64,000 nucleotides of DNA from Liolophura sinensis. Taxonomy: Eukaryota > Mollusca > Polyplacophora > Chitonida > Chitonidae. The stretch is taken from contig NC_088295.1 of assembly GCF_032854445.1 (NCBI RefSeq), forward strand, positions 71,454,028 through 71,518,027, given 5' to 3'. The notes below the pieces were generated by a model that was not told where the DNA came from, did not search any database, and was given only the letters and a program-made list of their open reading frames with translations. How positions within the stretch are numbered: position 1 is the stretch's first letter; each line of letters starts with the position of its first letter. Positions 1-10,435 of the stretch are shown here, in pieces. A program made the translations under genes and the position numbers.

Positions 1-786
1 TAACCTCATTGAGCAGAGTGCAGACATATCTAACCGCACTGCATGTTCATTCATGCCTAACCTCACTGAGCGAAGTGCAGACATATCTAACCGCACTGCA
101 TACTCACCCATACCTAACCTCACTGAGCAGAGTGCAGACATATCTAACCACACTGCATGTTCATTCATGCCATCAAACCTCACTGAGCAAAGTGCAGACA
201 TATCTAACTGCACTGCATATTCACCCATACCTAACCTCATTGAGCAGAGTGCAGACATATCTAACCACACGGCATGTTCATTCATGCCTAACCTCACTGA
301 GCAAAGTGCAGACATATCTAACTGCACTGCATACTCACCCATACCTAACCTCAATGAGCAGAGTGCAGAAATATCTAACCACACGGCATGTTCATTCATG
401 CCTAACCTCACTGAGCAAAGTGCAGACATATCTAACCGCACTGCATACTCACCCATACCTAATCTCATTGAGCAGAGTGCAGACATATCTAACCGCACTG
501 CATGTTCATTCATGCCTAACCTCACTGAGCAAAGTGCAGACATATCTAACTGCACTGCATATTCACCCATACCTAACCTCATTGAGCAGAGTGCAGACAT
601 ATCTAACCACACTGCAATTTCATTCATGCCTAACCTCACTGAGCGAAGTGCACATATATCTAACCACACTGCATATTCATCCATACCTAATCTCACTGAG
701 CAGAATGCAGACATATTTGACCTCACTGCATATGCATCTACTGTATACCTAACCTCATTTAGCAAAATGCAGCCACATATTACCTG
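1..786. repeat. 57-bp minisatellite with a 114-bp higher-order period, cut by the window edge
   Basis: Alternating monomers end in GCATACTCACCCATAC or GCATGTTCATTCATGC, giving a dimeric 114-bp period. 57 bp is 19 codons, so two plus frames stay open (for example NLTEQSADISN). I see no gene evidence for them. Monomers degenerate towards 786. One copy has a small insertion near 171-175. The array starts before base 1. Confidence 0.93.
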
Positions 787-2052
787 AGTAGATTTCATCC
801 ATATCTGTCCTGATTTTGAACACACTTTTTCAGCATAAACACTGATTACAAAGCTTTAACTGGAACTTCCATGAAATTTATCATCCTTCCTCTGGTGCAG
901 TGATGATGACATTATCTCATCAAATTCACATGCCTATTTCCTGAAAGGAAACTTTTTTTTCATGAGGAGAAATCAAAAAAGCTTTGCAATAAATCTGAAG
1001 CATTCGCCGTTGTTGTTTATTGGCATGATTCGAGAGGGTCTTAGTCCCTAGTGGTAACATCTGTAGCGGGTTAAATTCTATCAGCCTATCCCTTTGACAC
1101 GTGCCTGATCAATCAACCTGGGTAAGTGTATATGAGGGTGCAGCCCATCAACCCAAACTGCTCCATCTCAATATGAACAGACCAGTATTAGCGCAGTGAG
1201 ATCAGGCCACGTTCCCCACCATCAGCTAGCCATGCCCTGCTACTTAGGCAGATTTTATATTGGCAATTCCATAGTAATCTCTGCCAATTCTCTCCTAATA
1301 CATGGGTTGCTATTCCCATGGCTACACTTGGCAGGTTTGGCGAACTGTTTTTGTGCTTGATTCCTTGTTTTGGAGTAATTTGACTTTCATACAAGTTCTC
1401 CAAATTGCTCTGAATAAAACCAAGGACATTTTGTACACTTTAAAGGTTTTTTAAAGGTATTATTAGCACTGCCTGCCACCAGAACTTTTCTACTTCTTAT
1501 GCCTTTTATGACCAGAAACTGTCATTTTAGATTTTTCTGAGTTAAATCATCAACCCAAATCTGCAATGGGCTACGCTTAAAGGCATACATTTTCTGAAAT
1601 TGAGCTCCTATATAAACCTGTACTTTAAATGTACATTTGACTTCTTTTGACCAAAGAGTTTGGTAGAAAGAATGGTCACCTTTACAAACAGCTACACTAA
1701 ATGCATATACAAACACACAGTAAGGAAACGTCTTCATCCATGGTTACAGAACACCAGTTTCTAAAAGTAAATGGGTTTTCAAGCTGATGCATGAAGGCTT
1801 CAAACATAAACATGTATAACACAGGGATGTGCATAGCAAAACTGAATCCAAACCAGCACACGATCATGTGGACACAAATAACAGGTTACCCAAGATTGAC
1901 CATACGTGTCTATTATATGCCAGACCAATTCATTGCCCAAAATACTCCATCAATCTCCTTCATTTCTGGAGCATATTACTGATGCGGAATTATGAGCAAA
2001 CGAGAAGCATTAAATCGAGCAATGGATAGCAAATTAATGGGAGTTGTGGTAT
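787..2052. other. AT-rich non-coding stretch
   Basis: No motif, splice-bounded frame or strong repeat was recognised. The only open frames are short and of low-complexity composition. Confidence 0.5.
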
Positions 2053-2058
2053 TTTATT
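2053..2058 (-). promoter_or_regulatory. AATAAA polyadenylation signal (candidate)
   Basis: TTTATT on the plus strand, 58 nt downstream of the stop of the candidate exon at 2277-2116. Supports that exon being terminal. The hexamer alone is common in AT-rich DNA. Confidence 0.3.
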
Positions 2059-2115
2059 GGTGTAGGGTAAGCGTGGCCGTGTTCATCCGTGAGTCCTAAA
2101 TGTGAGACAAGGTCA

Positions 2116-2277
2116 TCAGGCGGGACACAACTCCACAGGTATTGATTCCAGATAGACGGAATTGTCTCCTAATCCTTTGATCACAACAGTAGATGCAATC
2201 AGCACAAGCATGGTCTTCTCTTCCCAGGTCTCTGCCCAGCGGGTCATTTCCACATCAGGCTGGTAATGTGAGCACAG
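2116..2277 (-). CDS. Candidate terminal exon of an unidentified minus-strand gene
   Basis: Acceptor CACTCTGCCAGCTAG|CTG after a pyrimidine-rich run, then 53 open codons and TGA: begins 'LCSHYQPDVEMTRW' and ends 'NSVYLESIPVELCPA'. An AATAAA signal follows 58 nt after the stop (plus 2053-2058). Base composition is more balanced than the AT-rich surroundings. The family was not recognised. It could be the distal last exon of the THSD7-like gene, but it shows no likeness to the vertebrate THSD7 tail, so a separate gene is equally possible. Confidence 0.35.
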   Translation of the reverse strand: MCSHYQPDVEMTRWAETWEEKTMLVLIASTVVIKGLGDNSVYLESIPVELCPA

Positions 2278-3399
2278 CTAGCTGGCAGAGTGAAAGGATG
2301 AGATGCAAATGACACTCAGCACAATATCTTCTGTTTGCTATTTTTTACCTGCACCTTTCGAAGCTATTTTTAAGTGTAGGTCTAGAGGTTGCTCTGGCCA
2401 CAGGGGCTAATGGCTAGAGCCGGAAGCTCCCTAGCCCTCCAGAAATGAGGCATGTTTTGTTATTTGGCTCTTGCTGGTTTAGCCAAGGCTATCCTGAAGT
2501 TAAAGGGTATAAAGACACGCATCTTTCAATATCGTTCAAAGAAGGTTAGGGATGCAGAAAGAGAATGTTTGTCTACGCAGTTTTCTTGCAAAAAATGCAA
2601 GGTTATCACACAGTCTGCTGCTGCAAATTTAGATACTAAATTATACCAATTTTAATACAATCATATGAAGCCATGTCCATGATCCTTCAATTGATTACAA
2701 ATGAGATTCTCATAACCACTCAATGAAACAGCTTGGGTTATTTAAGTATCTTAATGGCAGTTTTAAGTCTTGTTTTCATTCACCAGAACTTATGGCTTAA
2801 CAACACATGGTGTAGACTCCACTGCTTGTCCAATCATATGTCCAATCATTCAACTAAATACACCATGGTGTTCCATGTAAATATTAATCAACAAGATGAA
2901 ACAGAGAAGATTCATCTACTGATAATTATTTAGGGTTTCTACTCCCGGAAATGACCACCAGGTATCCTTGTTTTAATACCCAGAAAGTAATCACCACTTT
3001 AACTCCATGATGTCCACTTAAAAGACAATTTACAGCCAGTTTGTTTACTATTACACTCAGCATTATCAACTCACACAACACAATAAATTTTATGCAAAAA
3101 CAGAAAGGCTTTTCAAGAATATGTCCAACAGTTTCCCCTTTCACAGAACAGGTTTTGCTGCTAGCATGAGAAGGGCTGCTAATCTGTCTAAAGCACTGAT
3201 TGGCTTCCTGAAAGATGCAATCAGATGATGGTAAAAGATGGTGAACTAAAAAAGACATTTCCTTTACAGAAATTCAAGGGAGCATTTGTGTTTACTAAAA
3301 AATCTTACGTCTTCAAACAGATCAAAGACAAGGTGCATTTTTGCGTGTGGCGGCATCGCTGATTACATTAGAGAATGCTCTAGAAATCTAACATCCTGT

Positions 3400-3545
3400 T
3401 TCAGGGATTTTTTTCTGCACGACCTGCAGATGGTCGTGGGTTTCCCCCTGGCTCTGTCCGGTTTCCTCCCACCATAATCCTGGTCACCGTCATATAACTG
3501 AAATCATCTTGAGTATTGTGTAAAAGACCAATCAAATAAATATAT
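3400..3545 (+). mobile_element. SINE fragment (3' half)
   Basis: Contains GGTTTCCTCCCACCATAA, CTTGAGTATTGTGTAAAAGA and the CAATCAAATAAATA tail in the same order as the full-length minus-strand SINEs at 50812 and 58316. The tRNA-like head is missing. Confidence 0.7.
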
Positions 3546-3637
3546 ACATAAATCTAGCGTTACTTGCTTAGTATGTACAGAACAAACTTTTTACCCATCT
3601 ATGCCATAAAATAGGAATTATCCTATTAAGAATCTAT

Positions 3638-3835
3638 CTACTGTAATTCTTCAACCTTTTTTTTGCGCATGTTTGCAAGCCGTGTTTATTCAAGCATATT
3701 CTGATGGTATTATTCTGTGTTCACTGATAAAATTATACTTTTTGTGAATCCCTGAAACTGGTCAATTCAACCAATGTAGTTCTGTCGCCAAAATCAAATT
3801 ACAAATATGCATATACTGCACTGGAAATCGCTCTG
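3638..3835 (+). repeat. Interspersed repeat family A, copy 1
   Basis: Starts CTACTGTAATTCTTCAACC and ends near ATATACTGCACTGGAA. Related copies: 9755-9925 (-), 50084-50262 (+) and 51720-51905 (-). About 180 bp. No tRNA-like promoter box seen. Non-autonomous element of unknown class. Confidence 0.7.
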
Positions 3836-4370
3836 TAGTAACTGTGAAGTGGTCTAGAGTACATAGTACAAAACATTTGCATGTGAAAAAATTGTTGGGT
3901 CAAATGACAGCTAGTATGTGGGAGTCATATCTGAAAACAGGTGAATGTCCTGTAGAAGTCAGTTTGTGGTTGCGAGCAGGTGTGTGCCACTGTTGTGTGC
4001 CACTGTTGTGGTGCCAGTCACAGCACAGCATACATGACATCACATGAGCATGCCAGATTGTCTTATGGTGCTTATGACCATGGAGGAAGGTTCCTTATTT
4101 CCCAGTAGGCTCCAATTAGACAGGATCACAAAGTGCCAAAATGGGCAATTCATCAGTCCATGAAAAAAACCCAATAAATCTCCAGCTCTAAACAACCACG
4201 TACACACAGGTCACCATCACCAATAGCCATCATTGTAAGGTACATGTAAAAACACAGGCTTTCATAAGCATGCTCTCCACAAACCAAGCCAGTCATTATA
4301 TGTGTACCTCTACTGGCTCCAAATTACAATCAACTATTCCTTTTCCTGGTCATCGTGGTATAAGTGTTTT

Positions 4371-4567
4371 ATTCTGTCTTATCAATATAATACATGCCTC
4401 TGTCCACTGCCTCTGTATCACAGCTACATGTTCTATTCTATCTGATCAATACAATACAGCCCTCTGCCCACTGTCCTTGTATCACAGCTACATGTTCTAT
4501 TCTATCTTATCAACATGATACAGCCCTCTGCCCACTGTCCTTGTATCACAGCTACATGTTCTATTGT
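4371..4567. repeat. ~66-bp tandem repeat, 3 copies
   Basis: Repeating CACAGCTACATGTTCTATTC with CTCTGCCCACTGTCCTTGTA. Copies 2 and 3 are nearly identical. Confidence 0.85.
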
Positions 4568-7500
4568 CTGATCACCCTTTGCCCTGTTGAATTTCACTTC
4601 TCTCGAGCTGACAATTCTTGACATCCCATCCCACATCATGCACTATCTGTATAATGTTCTATAAAGCAATATGTGTTACATACATTTGTCCACATGGAGC
4701 CTGTGCGTACCATATCCAAGTGCCATGTGCCATATTCATACAACCATGCATCATTTATAGGCTTTACTGAGATTTGGCCAAAGGTGAGACCACACTGTGA
4801 TAAGCGCATTTGCCCATTAACTGCTGTGGTCAGCTGGTTTAATCAACTCTCTCCCTTCAATGAAGTATTTATGATGCTGTTCTTCAGGGCTGAGATCTAC
4901 ACTGGCCAGTGGCTCACCAGCTTTTATAAGATTATCCTTATACCTGAGTCACAAATTCCCGATCTACCACATAACAGTTACAGACCATCCAAGCCTGGCA
5001 GTTAACTGTCCTAGGTTTGTACTCTAGTCTGAGACACAACCTAAGAAAGGGCAGAGGTAATTGTACAAGAAACAGATGTTACTAGGGAAGGATTGAGGTG
5101 ATAGTGCTTTCCACTTGGCCTCTATAACTTTCTTCGCTCATATGCATAAACCATTGTCACACAAGTGAAATTTTCCTGAGAATATGACAGAAATCTGCAA
5201 TCAAATAACTAAATACATTTGTAAGCACCAATCAAAATTGCTTCTTTCATTATAAAGCTCAAACTAATGAAAGTGTCTTGTTATACACCCAACTATTTTT
5301 GTGCTGTGTCCTGCCTTTCATATGCACTCTTTCTGTGAATAAATGGTTTAGAAGAGAAATAATGTACTGGTATATACATGATTTTCCTAGCTCCCGGCCA
5401 CCAGTTCATTCCATACAATATAAAACCTTAGAATTATCCTCAGAGCTTACCTGAGTCAGCTGTCAGATATGGCCTCCAGAAAGTGCTTTTTTTATGGAAC
5501 ACATAGGTAATGTTCCATTGCGTAAGCGTATAGAAAGCAACCAGATAAAAGAACTTGCTGAGAACAGTCTGTCACCTACAGCCGACTACCGTTCAGTGCA
5601 AAAGAAACTACTCCATAACAACAATACTACTGTATCATCGGTGTGTCCACGAGGGTCAGCTGATAGAACCCTCTAACTCACTAATACTCTCTCCTCAGGC
5701 CACATGACAAACTCTGAGGACAGCTTTACACAATTTCCTCCAATTTCACACAGGCAGAGTGATTGGTCCAAACCTCATGCCTTACAAAGCCTGCAGTCAG
5801 CCACGCCTGCTCAGGACACTCAGTCTTGTGGCTCACATCCCTGTTGATCGTGGCAGCCTAGCCACCAGGCATGTACTTACAGGAAGCTTAGGTAGTTCAT
5901 CAGTCCAGCCCAGGTAAGGCCTTCCTGTGATCTCTTCACCAACGGAAATTACATACTCCTGTACCCCTCAGCTTTACACTAGACATGGGGCTTGTATTGG
6001 ATCCACCAGGAATCCAAACTGACATTATACATTGTAGCTCCCTTAGCTGTTTATAGCTACTGCATTTCCATTCTATGCATATGAGCTGGGCGATTCTATA
6101 GGTTTTCCCCAAGGGTTACAATTGTCTCGCGCACAGTATCCACAGGAAATTTGACCAGATCATCCATAGTATTTGACACAAGCCATATAACCCTGTTTTA
6201 ACAACCCTTACTCATAAAGCAATCATAAAGTATCAATTACATACATGTAAGTGTAAGCACATGTAGGCTTTATTAGGAATGCCTAGGAAATTGGATTGCC
6301 TCGCAGTCATTTAAACTATAAAGTATTCCCTATCCTTTGAGACTTGCTATCAGCCTACACATTCAATCAACTGTAGACACATATTTGTCTTGGCTTTGGG
6401 CTAAATTTCCTATATTCATTAACTGATAGAAGCACAATGTTCCACATAGACACAAGTTGCCATGGGCGAAAACACCTCTGACCAGTCACTTCTACCGAAA
6501 GGTTATATAATTTGTATAATAAAGATATCCCAAGAACAGAAAAAAAGTCAAAGATCTTAAATCTTAAATGTCTGCAGGAATTTGTTAAAGGCTTCTGCTG
6601 GATATACATGTACATTGTGTATAGTGCGTGTTGTTAGAAAAAACTGAAATAACCTGTGATTATCTAAAGCTATGGATTTACATACATACACAGCAATTTG
6701 AAACTATTTGCTATTTACATGTACTGACAAATGAATGATTTCTGTTTATAGAGGAAGGGAAAAAAATGTTTGGATGATCTTTTTTGCAGGCAGTCAATGC
6801 TTTAAAATAAAACGCATATGAATATGGAATGATCCTGAATGATCTACAAAACAACACTTAACTCATTAACACTAAATTTCCTTTTAATACCATGAATATT
6901 GGGAAAACCAGTGGGAAATATGAAATTATGTAAACTGAAACAAAAGTGCATCCCTTCATAAAAGTGTCAGTCACTCTGGGCCTTGGTACTACACAGCTGT
7001 TAATTAGCACACAGTAGTGTCTGACATATTTGTTTTTTCCACTACCCATATTCCTCCGCAGGGATAGGATGCAATTACAGACATTTTACTTGTAGCACTT
7101 TATAAAAGTCTAAGTAGCCTCCATTCACCTTCTGTTAACAATCAAACAATTCAGCTCTATTACTCAAGGGACTTTTTGGCTTCTGTCACGTCTGTAGCAT
7201 ATTATATTCATCTGTATAGTGAGTCAGTATGGCCTAACTTTGGTGTTTACCTACTCCTAATTAGATAAGTTCATTGAAACTTCTCAATGTCCCACTTTAT
7301 CAATATTTCACCAAGCAATGTCAAAGGCCACGTTTTTAGTGCAGTCTAAGTTCCTCTTAAAAATGTTTTCCTTTCACAGGTGCTTGATGCTTTAAAAATT
7401 TAGGGAAAGTATTTTTGGTGCATATGCACCATGCATTAGTATTCGAACAAGTACATGAACAAGCAAGTGTCTCCTCGGGATTGCTAAAGCCAAAATGTCT

Positions 7501-7824
7501 TTTTGTATCAGTGTGGCTGTGAAAATTATATTCTACTTTATGGGTAATTAAGTTCATTAAATGAAATGGGTGAGCACATCTGTATCAACTCTCAGACTGT
7601 TTCCACAACTAGACATACCGCGTCTATATACATAAAACATGCTGTACTTAAAGATCAATAACCACATGGAAAGTCGTGTGAACCATGATGTTATGTTTTT
7701 CATTTACCCACACGAAAAACTTAGATGCATGAGCTGGTTTCACTTTTAATGCTTTCAGAACACCAAACTGATATTATCTAGTTGTGTACATCTCCATAAT
7801 TGTCATTCATGACTTTAAATTTAA

Positions 7825-8115
7825 ATGAGACAGCTGTGGTGGTGAAGAAGATAGAGTGTTTGCCTCATAAGCAATAGATCTGAGCTCAATCTGAAGTCAA
7901 GTCAAGCCTAACGTTTCACACTCGCTATAACCTTGGTACATGTACCTTGCTTGCTCGGCATGAAGAAGAATAGGCCAAGTAATTTACAGTGTCATGTCTG
8001 GTGTCTTCTGCATGACACTGCAGTGAGGCAGCACTATAAATCCTTGGCACTGGATCCAGTCAGCCATGAAAAGAAATATTGTTGAAAGCAAGGAAAAACC
8101 CTAATCAAAAATATC
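7825..8115 (+). mobile_element. SINE-like element, second family
   Basis: Contains GTGTCATGTCTGGTGTCTTC and ends with a run like AAGCAAGGAAAAACCCTAATCAAA. Partly matching elements lie at 59003-59150 and 60365-60490, ending in AAACCCTAAGCAAA. The 5' end resembles a degraded tRNA-like head (GTGGTGGTGAAGAAG). Confidence 0.5.
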
Positions 8116-9754
8116 AAACCTACAAATAAATTTAATGGTCACTCAATCTCCAACAATTAACAACTAATTGCATTAAACATGCATATCTGATGAGAACAAC
8201 CATAATAAGAATGGGGATTTGAAGAAGAAAATCTACATTACTCACTTGACACCAAAGAAACAACGATATCCACAGAAAGCTATTCCTAGTCTTTTGCCAA
8301 CAGATTACGTCCTGTGAATCAAGCAGGAACTTTGCGGCTCATATTTCAGTTTATATGCACACATATTGCTCTTTAGATTCTCTGATAACCAATCCCTTGG
8401 GCTACTACCATGAACCTCTCAGGTTACGTGTGTGGATAATTTACAGTTCTTTCTGAAGAACAAACTTCCTTTTCACACTCAACTTCACAATGAGCTGTCA
8501 ATTTTCACTGCATAAGCCTCCTCTTTGTACCAGACCTTGTTCTGCAATGTTCACACTGAGCACGACATCCCAGTGTTCATCCAGAATAAGGTACAGTATG
8601 CTTGATCCAATACAACATACAATCTGACACCAAACCAGTGCCCTCTTACAAAACAACATAGCCACCACTTTGTGCCCTTCTCTCCAGGAAAATCTCACCA
8701 CACTATAACATGCAGTATTCTCCCCCCCCCCCCCACTCCCCCTCCACATATGAAGTCACCTGGCCTGATTCAAGGCATGATACCCATCGCCCACTCTTGC
8801 ACATGTAGCTACATGTACATCATAACATTTCTGAGAATATGATATGTAATAATACTGCTAGTGCCATATCGGTGTCATCCAATATCAAATAACACCAGGT
8901 TATTGACAAGGCTAGCATTGCAGCATGGACTTGAAAGCAAACATCACATCATTATGATACATTATTATTAAGCAAGCACTCAGCTTGACATATTTATTCT
9001 ACCATGATCTCAGAGAACAGCTGTGAACTTCATAAAAATTGATAACAAGCAAATTCAGAGAATTTATAACCCATACTAAACCTGTAAAACTTCCACACAA
9101 AAAATTTGCACACAAAATATTATCAAAATCCAACAATATCTGAAGCAGACACAAAAAAAACAATGATCAATATGAATAAGAGAATTCTAATATATGCAAA
9201 CCTACTGCATTGATCCCACATTTGTGAAATTGTGAGATACATGTTTGGATAGCTATAGTGCTGGTTCATTAATCCAAACCTTTACATGCATGTAATAAGC
9301 TGGCAAAAACAATTAATCTCTGAAAAGTGATTAACATCAGAACATACATGTAATAGAATGTCTGACTAAATGTAATATATTATGTATATGTAATATATAA
9401 TGTATATGTAATAAGTTTCACTAAAATACTCAAAAGCGTATTGCAACAAATTCACAACAAAAATAACAAGGTTAAATATTCAGCCTATTTACGATGGTCC
9501 TTGGACCCTAAGATTGAAGATCAGAACAGTGTGAGCAAATACACGTCCCAGAAACTGAATGTTCAGGCACACTGGCAGTGATACAGTAAACAAGGCTGCT
9601 CAACCTGGATATTACAGTTTCAACAACAGTAGTCCGAGTATGTGGCATGTATGCACAAATACAACAGAATTAAAATATCAACAATTAATCTTGATACATT
9701 ATACCCTAATTCCCCAACCATTTCACATATAAAAGATCAACTATCAGCGCAATT

Positions 9755-9925
9755 TATGCACATTTTTAATTTGACTTTGGAGGCAAAACTACATTGGTTG
9801 GAATGACCAGTTTCTTGGCTTCACAAAAAGTATAATTTTGTCAGTCAACACAGAATAATGTCTCCAGAATACGCTTGAATAAACACCTTGCAAACCATGT
9901 TAAAAGGCTGAAGGATTACAGTACT
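9755..9925 (-). repeat. Interspersed repeat family A, copy 2
   Basis: Reverse complement reads GTAATCCTTCAGCCTTTTAA through GTGTTTATTCAAGCGTATTC to AATGTGCATAAATTGCGCTG, matching copies at 3638, 50084 and 51720. Confidence 0.7.
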
Positions 9926-10237
9926 AGCAAGGTTCATAATTTTCACACCAATAAAGTCTATTATTATGTGCATTTCAAGAAAACTACAGGAGCCTCACTC
10001 AAGGCAGCCGCATTTCTATTGTCTTCATGGAATTTTAAGGAACAACATAAAGGACCAAAATGCATGCTTATTCATATACATATGACTACACTTGTGAACA
10101 AACTATCAGTTTCATTTTAATCTTGGCAGATATTTTAACATGTCAGATTCAAGTCATCAAACAATGTGCATCCAACTCAATCTAAGTTTTAGCCCCCTAA
10201 AGCCAAACACTGTCAGGAGTAACAGGAAATGACTTAC

Positions 10238-10435
10238 CTGTTACATTGAGACCATCGTTACGAGAACACCAGACCTCCCTATAACCATTTGACCAATCAG
10301 ATGTCCTCCAGAAGAAGGAGAAGCACTGATCTGCCATACAGCCACGGTATTCCCATGCTGATGGACAGGACAAATGGGTGGACTTGAGTGGGATCAGTAC
10401 CACCCTGGAGCGTGACTGGATACCTGCCCTGTCAC
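10238..10435 (-). CDS. THSD7: THSD7-like exon 20, last TSP1 exon recognised
   Basis: Acceptor TGCTCTCCCCAG|GT, donor GTAACAG|GTAAGT. Encodes 'RAGIQSRSRVVLIP', 'CPSAWEYRGCMADQC' and 'GYREVWCSRNDGLNVTG'. The last motif matches the end of the vertebrate THSD7A TSP1 chain, just before the EGF-like region. It leaves in phase 1 with a good donor, so at least one further exon lies at lower coordinates or outside the window. Confidence 0.92.

Larger units (their letters stand above)
3840..9750. other. Mostly non-coding DNA with minor repeats
   Basis: Contains a ~66-bp triplicated repeat at 4371-4567, a SINE-like element at 7825-8110, a C-run at 8720-8735, and a few short coding-like stretches on the minus strand at 4.8, 5.9 and 6.1 kb (see findings). 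The EGF/TM exons expected after 10238 were not recognised here. Confidence 0.45.

Noticed and set aside
9-787. Two overlapping 244-247 aa plus-strand frames through the 57-bp array
   Set aside because: Open only because the unit is a multiple of three. Two different frames are open at once and there is no promoter, splice or domain evidence.
2926-3258. 110-aa minus-strand frame with hydrophobic residues
   Set aside because: AT-rich composition and no recognisable motif or splice context.
4673-5005. 110-aa plus-strand frame
   Set aside because: Length is within chance for this window; no splice sites, domain or promoter support. The opposite strand reads at least as protein-like.
8498-8749. 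Minus-strand 83-aa frame with a hydrophobic segment, considered as the THSD7 TM exon
   Set aside because: No acceptor in the phase required after exon 20, no basic stop-transfer residues, no EGF-like cysteines, and it begins in a C/G run.
9520-9680. Minus-strand 'CLLYHCQCA' considered as the EGF-like exon following 10238
   Set aside because: The AG at its start gives the wrong phase and the frame stops after 13 codons.
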